A stretch of 64,000 nt of DNA from Aurifilum marmelostoma (Eukaryota; Ascomycota; Sordariomycetes; Diaporthales; Cryphonectriaceae). A model generated the notes under the pieces. The model saw nothing but the letters and a program-made list of their open reading frames with translations, did not search any database and was not told where the DNA came from. Both the position numbers and the translations under genes were made by a program. The DNA lies in assembly GCA_027559495.1 (NCBI GenBank), contig JAMXSV010000003.1, positions 1,612,001 to 1,676,000 of the forward strand, written 5' to 3'. Shown in pieces: positions 45,613 to 56,536 of this stretch (position 1 is its first letter; each line of letters starts with the position of its first letter).

Positions 45613-47447
45613 GTCTGAACACTCTCATCTCGGCGTGCGCGTTCATCAAGAGCGTGTAGTACGCCTCCCCCCCCCCTTCTGCTTTGTCTAGTCTGTACTG
45701 CGGAACACGAGGCAGCAGACGCCCTACTCGCCTAACCGCCTCCTCCCCTCCACCATCCCATGGGCGGCCGGGACCTGAACCCCCCCGTGCCTAAGCGCGG
45801 ATGATCATAATTAAAAAAGAAAGAAAATTGAAAAGACGATCAAAGAAACACCGGCCAGTCGACAGAAACATACATGCTCTATGGGCCCTGCGTACTTAGT
45901 GGTGGCGGTCGGACGGCGGTAAGTACCCAAACCCAGAACAGCAGCCCCCACACCTCACGACGCCCTGTCCTCTCCTCTGTCTTGTCGTTCTCCGAAGGGT
46001 GTAGCCATCATCATCATCATCAGGCCCCGTATTGATAATGGTACTTACTAGTAACTAGACCTAAACTATACTATTCCCTCCCTCTCTCGCTCTCACCTCT
46101 TTGTCCCAGAACTCAAAGTGCAAAACTCCTCCACTCCACTCGGGTCAGCACTATCGCGCGCCGCTGTCTTGGACCCCCAAAGGCCTCCTTTCTGCATCCG
46201 TAGACACCCTTTCCCTGGTGTCTCGGCGCCAATTGGGGGAGCAAGACCAAGAGGGCCCCCTCCTGTCCCGCGTCCTAAACGACGCCGGCGCTATTTACTA
46301 CCGGGATAGGTATTTGGTCTTGTTTTTGGCGTTTCTATGTGTATACAGGTTCGTTGGCGCCAAAGTCTAATTTGTCTACAGTATAATGTGTAGGGATGTG
46401 GCCTATATCTTTTTTTTTTTTTTTTCGGTCTTTTCGTCTCGGCGTCTATAACTCCTTTTTTCTTTTCCGCGCCAGTAATTTCGGGGGTCCCCATACTATG
46501 TACGCCGCTGCTGCCGTCTAAAAATGGAAAATATGCGCGACATCTAAACCTTGATTTCCAACCCTTTCCGGCAACGAGAGACAAGAGGGAGTGAGTGTGC
46601 ATGGCGTGCGACGGCTTTCTTCTTGTGGCCTGCTGCCTACTTTTTCTTTTTTTGTCTTTTCTTCCTTTATTCTTTGGTCTCGAGCTGTTTGCGTCTGGCG
46701 GGAGGAAGAAAGGAAAAAAATCAACCACCATGTCCCTTCCCTTTCTTGGCGGACGTAATATGGGCAGGTAGAAGGAGGTATGCAAGACTTGAACCTGTAG
46801 GGCAGGGGGGGAAAGATGGGAGAATGACGTTGAAGGGCATTAACTGGGCTATATCAGACGAGCCCGTCAAAATTCTTGGACGTGAACCCTGACAACCGTG
46901 ATGGTGCCCACCAAATACCCGGTTGGCAATTTTTTTTGGCATCGGAAAACCCTTGCGATAAAGCAAAGAAAGTGGTTTATGATATATTGGATTATATCAT
47001 CGTGTCCAGGTAGAGACCTCCCCGATTCGGTACAGCCCTCCGGCCCAATGTTTCTGTTGCCACGGGGTAGTTTGGGCGGTGGTGACGTTCACTGTGCGAC
47101 ACACCTGGACAGAGGAGGGTGAGAATGCTTGCTTAAGCCCACGGTGATAGGCAGTCAGCTCGGACCGCGGCATTCATCTCCTCCCCTCTCTGATGGGATG
47201 ATACAGCCGCTTGTGAAAGGCCAGGTTACCACAGAGGCGGCGGTAGTGGGTGAGGAGGCGGTAGAATTAAGGGTGTGTGTGGTGTGTCATCAACAAGCAA
47301 CGTCGCATGGGAAAGAGGCTGGTTGGTTGCATACACAGTATATGTGGTGTGCTACACCGAGTCGACCTGTATAGATATGCCGATTGCCAACGCAGACTGG
47401 ATAAGCACGTCCATACTTGCTTGCCTATCACCGCATATTGTATGCAA

Positions 47448-47463
47448 GGGGGGGGGGGGGGGG
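47448..47463. repeat. G16 homopolymer
   Basis: Sixteen consecutive G residues on the plus strand; the exact length may be a sequencing artefact. Confidence 0.8.
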
Positions 47464-50307
47464 CGCGGAGACGAGCAGGACGTGCAGAGTACTACTGCAT
47501 GTTCGAGGATGACGGGTCGGGGTCGATGGTTTGGCTGAACAAGCTGGAGGAGGAGGGTAGGGCCGAGAGTTGACTTGGTAGTATCATCCCATCTTAGGAC
47601 AAGATCTCGGTCACACCCTCGGCAGCCCGATGAAGGCCCCCATCATCGAACCTTCAGGGCTGGGTTGTTCTCATCGTAGCACTGCATTATTAGCCCACCA
47701 ACTTGGGGGAGGGTGGTTTGTTCTGTCTCTGAGTGGCTGCGTGTGAGGGGTGATCGGTGCTATGTAAGAGAGGGTTCAGAAAGCCAAATCCAGTCCACCC
47801 CCTCTTCTCTCTCTCTCTCAGCCCGAGTCCTGACGATTGTCCTCACTGCACTGCCATTATTTTATTTTCTTCTTCTCACCGACCAGCAAAAGTTTGCTTC
47901 ATCCTGCGCCCGCTCAGATCGTCGTCTTGGTATTGTAAGACGACTGACGTCGACCACCGCGGTGGGCCTTGTGCAGTACAAGCTTGTATCAAGGGAAGAA
48001 AAAGAGGGCCGCGCGGAGATCATCGTACAGTGTACAAGAACATCACTGCAGATCAACCACCAGGGGGCGGAAGAACCGTCGAACCCACAAATCAGTGCCC
48101 CGAGCGACGGATACGAGGACAAACTATACCAAAGTACAAACATACCATCGGCCGTCAACGTTGTGAATGAGAATCGAGAGCCTTCGGGCTGTAGACGAGC
48201 GCAAAAACACAACAATAAAAAAAAAAGAGGTATGTCCACCATGGCTGGACAATGTTCTGATCCCACTGATCGACAAGTTTGGCGTCATCATTTCGATTTG
48301 TTTTTTTTTTTGTCTCTTTTTTCGGGGGGGGGGGGTTGAGAGATAGATTCGGTCCACTTCCAATCTTCCCACTGCGAGGTCCGCGCACGCAACAGCCTTT
48401 CTGACTGATTTCTTCGGAGATGCAGCTCCGTCGCCTCCGAAACACACGGCTCAAAGTTCATTAAGCTCAACACTCGATAACAATCCCCCAGGCGGGAAGG
48501 GAAAACAGGGGAGAAAACCCAAAAGAAAAAAAGAGAGACAAGGAGACAAAAGACAATCAGAAACCATCGCCGAGGACATTCGGAAGACACGGACGGGGCA
48601 GCCACTGAAGCGTCTCGACTAGCAGGTCTCACAGGGCCTCTGTACCGTGTCCAGTGCCTTCCTTTCAGCGATCGCAGCGTCCTCAGCAGGAGAGAAGGGC
48701 CCCAAAAGCTAGGGAGAAGAGGGAAGGCAGCGACAACCGTACCCAAAGAGTGGCCAGGTGGGGACAGGCCTAATTGCGCTAAGTCCAGGGGGCCCTGAAC
48801 CACTCACGTCCTCTGGCCAGGGCAGCCCCACATGCCCCAAAGTGGGCTGCAGGTCACCTAGCGCCCAGACGATACGACCATACCAGGCCTAGCTCATCTT
48901 GTCCTCCTTCCCGGAGCAGGTGGGAGAGTGGCAGTGTACGCGCAGGTTCTCTCTTCTTGTTTTTTCACTTGCCTGGCTGCTGCTGCTGCTAGAAAGGCCC
49001 CAGCATACATAATACGGGAACCAGGGTTCAGGGCTCCAGAACAACCGGCCCAAGGTGCTGACGCGAGGGTTTGGCTACGAGGTGTGCTGACTGACCCGGG
49101 GCGAGCCTGCTTGCTCCCTTTTTCCCTCTTTCCCTGGGTTCTCCTACTACTTTGAGCCTGCTGGAACAGATTGGAAACCATCTTCCAAACCACCCGCTCT
49201 CGCTCCCTCCGCCTCAAGCTCCCGAAGGCCTCCGTCTGAGCAGATTGTGCGCCGTCCATCTCCTCACCGCCAGATCCTGCAGAAGCCAGCTGGCCGGGAG
49301 AAGGAGGGGAAAAAGAAGAGAAGCAGAGAAAAGGAATCCCCGAGAAAGGAAGAGAGAGGAAAGGTTTAATTAAGGCCACGACAGCTTCATTCGGATCATT
49401 CCAGCAACCCTCAAAAGCCCAACACACCTGAAAAGAAAGAGAGGAACAGCCTACAGCAGCCAAATTTCAGGTTGCAGACAAGAAAGAAAAGAAAAGAAAG
49501 AAAGAAAAGGAAGAAAACAACGGGAGACCATTTCCTCAAACAGCGCCACAAGAGTCTCACCACTTTCGTTCTCACAAACGACAAGGACAAAATCATACAA
49601 GCCACGCGGTACATCCATCAAACCCAATCTGCCAATCAAACACCCCCTCGCAAAGCAAGAAGGATTCGGTTGGAGGGCGACACTTGACCGGGTTCAGCTC
49701 TGGCGCCCCCCCCGTCTTCTTATTACTCCAAATCCCGCTGCTCGTGCATTACGCCCAATTTTGAATCCAATCTGTCCACACGGCACTTCCTCCATTCCTC
49801 CGGGCTTGCTCCATCTCTCCTGCTCGGCCCTCCTCTCGACCACCACCAAAGGTCGCCGCGTGCATTCCAGCAGAGGGCGGTTGTCATTATCTACGCATTC
49901 CTCGGCGGTACCTGGCATAGCGCCAGCATCATCACAGCAAGCAGGACGGGCCTGCTGTTCTCTTTTGTGTCTGTTGGAACTTGTGTGTGGCCCAGCGTTT
50001 ATCTCGCAGCCGCCGCCCGCAGCCGCCCGGCACCCCTGGCACTGTCGTCTGTGTTCTGGGTCTCTCCCTCGCGCTGCCGTCGCCTGACAGCCAATTCTTT
50101 GTCGTCCCACTCGTCCTGCTCGCGACAGCAAAACACCCCCCTTCCCGCACCACGTCGAAACCCGGCGACAAGCCCAGAGCCCAAGCCTCAGCCCTCGCAC
50201 GTCCACCGCGACTCCTCGAGCTGTCTGACCGTTCGTCTCAATCAAGACCCTGCATCGCACGCCTCCAGCTGCTGCGGTCGAGGTCCTCTCGGTCGCTGAT
50301 CATACAG

Positions 50308-50623
50308 GTACGGACCACTCACCCTACGTCCCCGTTTTTTCCAGGTCTTCCTGTGCATCGTTCGCGCCTGTCGTTTGCTCTGTGTGTGCCCTCGTGGTGT
50401 CTCGAAATGGACACTACCCACTCTCCACCACGCATTGTTGTACAGATCGTCGTCTCTTGTCTGGCCCTCTGGGCTAAGTATTTGTTTATGCTTATCTCTC
50501 GTCCCCTTTTCCCCGGCATGACCCTTACGATGGTTCCCTGCATACCACGTTGTTGTTGTTGTTGTTGTCGTCGTCGTCGTCGTCTGTCGTCGTCCCTGCT
50601 AACATGGCACCTCCACACGCCAG
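50308..50623 (+). other. Likely 5' UTR intron
   Basis: ACAG|GTACGG at 50308 and CTGCTAAC ... CACGCCAG at 50623 are good donor, branch and acceptor signals. Splicing removes the upstream ATG at 50604 and leaves ATG 50661 as the first in-frame start. Confidence 0.5.
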
Positions 50624-50660
50624 GACTCCATCTGGACTTCCAAATTCAAAGTTGTTCACG

Positions 50661-51902
50661 ATGGCTAGCAACAACGCTACCTCCATAAGTACGGCTGCAG
50701 CGACGCCGACGGCTGTCTCCTCCGCGGCGGCGCCGTCGACGACAACTTCTGAGCCGGCTACTACGCCGACTACCGCGGTGACTAGTTCTGCTGCTGACAC
50801 AAGTGCCACTTCCACAGCGGACACCACCTCAGAGCTGCTGACGACCACGTCGGCGCTGCCTACTGAGACCACTACGTCCTCGTCAGAGACGTCCACCACC
50901 ACCAGCGCTGCTGACACTACCACATCATCCGCCTCGTCCAGCGAGACAAGTGCCACCACCACCACACCCACCACCACCACTTCGTCGACCGAGCCTTCCC
51001 TGACGACGACCATCTCCACATCCCAGTCTGTCGTCACCTCCAACGGCAGCACCAGCACGCAGATCATCACCCAGACTATTGTCGCAACGACTACTCCCAC
51101 CGACTCAGACTCTGCAGCATCTGCATCCTCCAGCGCAGCATCTATCCAGACCGGCAGCTCCGGATCTGGAGGAACCAGTCATGCCGGCACCATCGCCGTC
51201 GCGGTGGTTGTGCCCATTGCCGCCGTTGCGATCCTCGTCGCCGTGGGCATCTGGCTGTTCAGGAAGAGAAAGGCCAAGAAGGCAGCCGAAGAAGAGCGCC
51301 GAAAGGAAGTCGAGGACTACACATACAACCCGAATGCCGATCCCACGATTCCCGGCTCGGGCGGTGCTGGGTATGAGATGAAGGAGGATGCTTCGTCAGG
51401 ATACCGAGGGTGGGGATCCACCACACTGGGCGGTTCGACTGGGCGCAAAGCCTCGACCACCATGTCAGGAGGTGCTGCCGCCGGTGCCTTCTCTGACACG
51501 CCGTACTCGGAGAACGCGTATTCGGACGGCGCATCGCCCACGAGGGCCAACTATTCTGGCGACCCATTGATGAGCGAGGGCCACCACACACCAGAAGGCG
51601 AGATACTGGGTGCTATGGGCCCCAACTCGGCCAACAACCGGGGAGGCAACGTCAAGCGTGGCCCTTCCAACGCCTCCTCCTCCTACAGCGCCGGAGCACC
51701 ATCAGATGGTTCTGGAGAGATCGGCATGGCGTACAGCGAGAACCAGGGCTACGCACAATATGACCCGTACTCTGAGAGCCACATGGGCAGCCCGCCTGGT
51801 GGTCAGCCTGTGATCAGAGACAACCCCGCACGACGCAACACGCGCATCGAGAACCCATCGCACTATCCTCAGCAGAGCGCCGGCATTTCACAGAATTTCT
51901 AA
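50661..51902 (+). CDS. Ser/Thr-rich single-pass membrane protein (mucin-like, WSC/Mid2-like layout)
   Basis: 413 residues, no intron in the coding part. About 165 residues of Ser/Thr/Ala-rich, mucin-like outer region, a likely target for O-mannosylation, are followed by a Gly/Ser spacer, one helix (AGTIAVAVVVPIAAVAILVAVGIWLF) with a strong positive stop (RKRKAKK), and a cytosolic tail of ~200 residues rich in Gly, Ser and Tyr (YSENAYSDG, YSENQGYAQYDPYSESH). This is the layout of fungal cell-wall stress sensors, but no WSC cysteine domain and no N-terminal signal peptide is visible, so either the helix acts as a reverse signal-anchor or a signal exon has been missed. The alternative start 50604 adds 19 residues (MAPPHARTPSG...) that also do not form a signal peptide. 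It is not evidently a homologue of any named sensor. Confidence 0.75.
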   Translation: MASNNATSISTAAATPTAVSSAAAPSTTTSEPATTPTTAVTSSAADTSATSTADTTSELLTTTSALPTETTTSSSETSTTTSAADTTTSSASSSETSATTTTPTTTTSSTEPSLTTTISTSQSVVTSNGSTSTQIITQTIVATTTPTDSDSAASASSSAASIQTGSSGSGGTSHAGTIAVAVVVPIAAVAILVAVGIWLFRKRKAKKAAEEERRKEVEDYTYNPNADPTIPGSGGAGYEMKEDASSGYRGWGSTTLGGSTGRKASTTMSGGAAAGAFSDTPYSENAYSDGASPTRANYSGDPLMSEGHHTPEGEILGAMGPNSANNRGGNVKRGPSNASSSYSAGAPSDGSGEIGMAYSENQGYAQYDPYSESHMGSPPGGQPVIRDNPARRNTRIENPSHYPQQSAGISQNF

Positions 51903-52989
51903 GAACAACGAAAGAAAAAAGAAAAACAGACCTGGTCTTTTCGTTCTCTGGGAATGGATGAGCTTTTTGCGTGTGAACGGATAGGCACTGGTTGAACAAG
52001 CTGTCACGCATGAATTGGTCTTACGCTTGATACCCTTCTCCTCTTTTCGACAAACATCTGTTTATGCTTCGACAAATATTGGCTTTAATTTCCCATCTTT
52101 GTCTTTGGGAGACCACTTTTAAAAACCATCCTGATATATATTCTCTTTCTTCAGCCCCCATTACCTGGCGGCGTTGCAAGGCGTTCTGGAGGGAAAAACT
52201 TTCTACTATCGTCACACACAGAACAGTGCCGGCTGTATATATACACAGACTGGCAACAGACGAATGGTGCAACTGGGACGAACCTGTTACTCTTGTTATC
52301 GACGAGCAACAGGTTCGGATTCACAACATACTCGCGGAACAATACAAAAACGACATGGGGCACGTGTTCGGATTTGCTTTTCTCATTTTTGTCTTTTATT
52401 TAATACAACCTGTACATGAACTCTGTCGGCGGGATGTAGGAATAGTAAGTGATATTAGGCCCGTTGGGGCTCGTATATTGTGGGGGATGTTTGTGGTTGA
52501 TGAGCCCTTGGATCTGACTCTGCCCGTCTGGTGCATGTTTCTTTGTTGGTGGGAGTGAAATTGAATGGAATATGAATTGGAAGCGGATAAGGACTAGGTG
52601 GTTGGTGGCCTCTTGGTCAAGGGAACATGGGTTGAACACGGAGATATTATACTCATAGTCAAGACACAAAACTTATTTCTTTTGGTAACCTTTTGCATCT
52701 GTGGAATTCGCTCAACAAGACTAGTACGGTTTAATCATGCCTACAGAGAATGCATTCTTGAGGCATCCTTGGGCTCTAGAGGAAGTCGTCCTCTCGTCTT
52801 GTCACGGGCCCTGTTGGTCGTGGTTAGTTCAGCATCTAGCTGGTATCACCAAACCCCTAGATGTCTACAGCTGCTATGCCTTGTTCCTCAAGACTACCAA
52901 AAAAGGAGACCAAATAGGAAGGCATGCACACGCAGACACGTGCAAATATAAACACCGACCTTATATAAACATCCAAGATTATTTAGAAA
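51903..52989. other. Convergent intergenic region
   Basis: 1.09 kb between the mucin-like gene (+) and the carboxylesterase gene (-). Moderately AT-rich, probably both 3' UTRs. No gene seen. Confidence 0.5.
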
Positions 52990-55613
52990 CTACAGTCTCG
53001 CCTTTTCCCCCGGCCCCTTCCCCTTCCGTCGTCCCGTCCCCTCACTCAGCTCAACTCGCTCCCACCAGTACCTACACGCCTCTAGTTCCCCATCTGTCAG
53101 GCTCACCACCATGGCAGGCGTACCTGGCCTCCGCCCACCGCTGCTGCCCAACCTCTCATCGTTGCCGCATCCGAAAACCATTACCTTGCCGATGTCGGCA
53201 CTCCTCTCGCGGCTGCTGCCGTGGCGCAATTGGCCTGTTGATGTTGCGTCCGCGAGGGGAGAGCTGAACTCGGGCCAGAAAGGTAGCGTGGTCGCCGTCG
53301 CAGAGCCTGCAGGAGCAGCAGGTGGGTTCGGGTTACCAGTAGTGATGAAACGCACCCAAGCGCTATGCATGGCGTCAGCAGTGCGGACCAGCCCTGGAAA
53401 GGACCCGATGGCAGCCATATCGTGAGCCACAACAGGAGCCTCATCGCCATGATTAGCCGTGCCGCCAAATTCCGGGCGCGAGAGGGGCGCAAAGCGATAA
53501 ACCCAGACGGGTGGCTGCGACAGTCCTTTGCCTCCTCGGGCAGCATCGTCATCAATATCATCTCTACCATGACCACTATAGAAGTGGCCCGTCTGCAGAA
53601 CAGGGCAGATATATGCATAATGTGCATAAGCAGCCTCATACCGGCTCCACTGCCGCCCAAACCCACGTGGGACACGAGAGTAAGGACTATCCGGGCACGT
53701 GACGGGGTCGGGATACAGGGCAGACAGGGAGGCCAGGTCCTGCTCCTCCAGGCCTGGGATCATGGCGGTGAACTTGGCGAGGAAGCCCTGGCCTGTGCTC
53801 ACACGCGGGTTGCAAAAGACGGCGCCCTCATTGGTGTTGAAACCTGTCAGGATGGGGATGCGAAGGAAGGCGCCTCGGCGGAAGGCGGAAACGGGGAGGT
53901 CGGTGATGACGGCGCCAGCCGAGTTGGTGTTGGTCTCTATCACGGGCTGGAACGGCCAGCGGACTGGGTCCTGGTACCTGCTGAATACGGCACCGGATGC
54001 GCGGAGGAGGACGTCCAGCGGTAGGGACCGGAGGAGAGAGAAGAGTTGTTGGTCCTGCTTCCCATCTGCCTCTGGCTGCTGGATGCCGAGGGCGGCGAGG
54101 AACTCACGCCACTGGGACGATGTGCGTGGGTGGTGAGGCGAGAGAGTGGCACGGGCAGTGGGCCCGCCGGACTCAAGGATGGCAGCGTGGAAGGGGGCTG
54201 TGGAGGCCGTATAGGACTGGAGGTGGTAGCCAATCTAGAAGGTGGTCACTTATCAGTCCCTATTCTTTATGAGTGTGCTCCAAACAAAACAGATAGACTC
54301 ACCGAGTGCGCCCCAGCGCTCAGTCCCATCAAAGTAACCCTCCCAGCATCTCCCCCAAAAGCCCCGATATTCTCCCTCACCCATGCAAAAAGCATCTGCT
54401 GGTCCCGCAGTCCCAGGTTGAGACACCCCTCCCGGTCCGCAGCAGCACAGCTGGGAAATCCCAGGGCGCCGACGCGGTAGTTGAAGTTGACCCCCAGGAT
54501 GGGTGTGTCTGCCCAGCCCACGAGGCTGGCCATGTTTCTCTCTACGCCCATGCCGCCGTTGAAGGCACCACCGTGGACGTAGATGACCACAGGCATCAGT
54601 TGAGAATGAGACTGACCATCGCCATAGCCTGCAGGGCGGTAAATGTTCAGGTTGAGACAGTCCTCGCCCTCCGCTACGCCCACCGCGCGCCCCACCGTGC
54701 CGGGACAGATCTGTCCAAAGGTGTCTGCGACTATCGTGGCCTTAGCAGTAGCAGCAGCAGCAGCAGCAGCATCATATTGAACTAGTGCCACAGGCGGCCG
54801 AAATCGATTCTCCCCGGCGGTGGACTGCGCATACGGGATGCCACGCCATGCCTCGACTGCCCGTGGGAGGGCTGCGCTGGCTGGGAGGAGGACGCCTGTG
54901 TATCGGCCCTGGGGCAACGAGACGGCGGTTGCCGGGCCGGAATGAGGGGTTGGCGGTGGGGCCTGTGGGCGTAGGACGCTGGGGGGCCGTCGTGGTGCTG
55001 ATGACGATGAGGAGGAGGAAGAGGACGAAGAAGAGCTGCCTTTTCGCGTCATGGCTGTGGTATTGGTCGTCGTGGCAGCGGCGGCGGTGGCGTTAGCTGT
55101 GGTGTGAATGGAGTGTGTAGATGATGACGAGCGAGGGACAAGGGCCTCAGGATCCAGACCAGAAAATATCCAAGTGCCGACGTCGAGCCCAAAGAATTCT
55201 TCCTCTTCGTCTTCAAATCCAAACAGCCTCTTCTTCTCTTCCCAATCCGAAACCCCGCCGTACCCACTCGGCCTGAACCTCTCAAAACGATGACGCCCCC
55301 CAAAGACCCAATTGACCAGCAGCAAAAGGGCCAAGGCGGCGGCGATAAGAAGCACGAGGCTAAAGGTCAATGTAGCAGTTCCGTTGTTGTTGTCGTTGTT
55401 GTCGTTGATGAAAATAAAATCCAGCAAGCCGGTCGGTAGAAGTAACCACCGAGCACCTGCGCCTGCACCACTTGCATCCCCAACAGTTGTCGACGACACA
55501 TGTCCTCCTTCCCCAATTATGCTACCTCCTCCTCTCCTTCCTACTCCCTGCACGCCCACCTTCTCACCGGCACCTGCCCCGATTGAAAAAGTCAGACTCG
55601 TGACAGGAGGCAT
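52990..55613 (-). CDS. Membrane-anchored type-B carboxylesterase
   Basis: Exons 54303-55613 and 52990-54234 (68-nt intron, phase 0) give 851 residues, against ~550 for ordinary fungal secreted members. The extra length is an N-terminal part: a Gly-rich head, one strong helix at about 83-104 (FSLVLLIAAALALLLLVNWVF), then ~100 acidic and Ser-rich residues including a run of Ser codons. The alpha/beta-hydrolase domain (PF00135) begins at GRYTGVLLP; it has AWRGIPYA, GEDCLNLNIYRP, PVVIYVHGGAFNGG (oxyanion hole), and the nucleophile elbow GLSAG with Ser at about 432, right at the intron. TNEGAVF carries the likely acidic residue; the His is probably within NHGDEAPVVAHDM, which is not certain. Substrate unknown. 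Poly-Ala is encoded near 54740-54770. The layout suggests a type II membrane protein with a luminal or outer catalytic domain. Confidence 0.87.
54743..54769. repeat. (GCA)n repeat encoding poly-Ala in the carboxylesterase
   Basis: About eight AGC/GCA units, read as Ala codons on the minus strand in the early hydrolase domain, a place where family members usually have a short loop. Confidence 0.75.
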
Positions 55614-56536
55614 GCCAGTGGCAGTAGGATGAGTGCTTTACATGAAGTAATTCATCATAATTTTCGAGAATGTGGAAGGGGAAAAAATGAGGGAAAGAGA
55701 AAAAGAGAGAAAAGAGAAAAGGAGGACCGAATGCTGCCGTGGCTTCACGTACTGTGGTCCACGTGGCGCACCCGCTGTAAATAAACCCCCTGCCAGAACT
55801 CTTCGCAGCAGCGGTGTAGACAACTGTTCTCTCTCTCTCTCTCTCTCTCTATATATAAATTTAATTCAATTTTTATTCTTTCTTTTTTCTTTTTTAAACC
55901 CTTCTAATAATATTAAAGTGATTCTGGAGTTGGTTGTCTTTTATTTCTCCTTTCAGATGAGATCCGAGTTAATACACACCGGCGTGTAAGCACTGCATAG
56001 GACGACCACACAACAAGTACAGCGCACCTACAACTATCACATCACGATGTACTGCACGGGTATAGCATGACACGTGGACTTTCAGGAAGAGGAGGATTCT
56101 GCATGCATGGCTATTGTGAGTATATTATCTTGACCACAGGTAGTAATAATAATCCTACAGAAACTAACAACGCACAACACACCAGTGTTCTCTCGTTAAA
56201 AACAATAAACCCCTCCTTAAAACCTAATAATACTGTTCTTTCCCTTCTCCTAGCCCTAACTCCAGTAACCCTACAATCAAAGGCGACGGGAAGCCGTGTG
56301 GCATACACATAATACAAGAATGCCCTCCGTGACTCCTGGCCTCCATCATCATAATCCATGACACAAACTTCAAACATCCAATCTCGTGATTCCTGGCTCT
56401 GAACCAACATGGATATCCAGCCCCTTGCTGATTCGAGTTACAGCGCGAGCCTGAGAACACAGACCTTTTTCCAGGCACCCCCAGCCCACCATAGCAATCA
56501 TTTTCGTCAGGTCTCCTCTTCTTCAGAGCTCTCGCT
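55614..56536. other. Intergenic region
   Basis: 923 bp between the carboxylesterase start (-) and the next stop (-). It holds a (CT)n(AT)n tract at about 55829-55856 and AT-rich sequence up to 55920. No gene seen. Confidence 0.5.
55829..55856. repeat. (CT)n(AT)n microsatellite
   Basis: About eleven CT units passing into TATATA, upstream of the carboxylesterase gene. Confidence 0.85.

Larger units (their letters stand above)
44757..50660. other. 5.9-kb region without a convincing protein gene
   Basis: This is the largest gap in the window. It contains many simple repeats: an (AT)n tract 45334-45356, TAGA units 45594-45612, CAT units near 46003-46020, T runs near 46411-46426 and 48301-48311, a G16 run at 47448-47463, and CT-rich stretches near 47801-47820. 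Open frames exist but are short and lack family matches or consistent splicing. From about 48.9 kb to 50.6 kb the sequence is pyrimidine-rich and probably the leader of the downstream gene, with a likely 5' UTR intron at 50308-50623. No tRNA or rRNA recognised. Confidence 0.45.

Noticed and set aside
46101..48803. Several 90-200 codon frames in the 5.9-kb gap
   Set aside because: They cross homopolymer and CT/T tracts, encode low-complexity Ser/Phe/Lys stretches and do not join by plausible introns.
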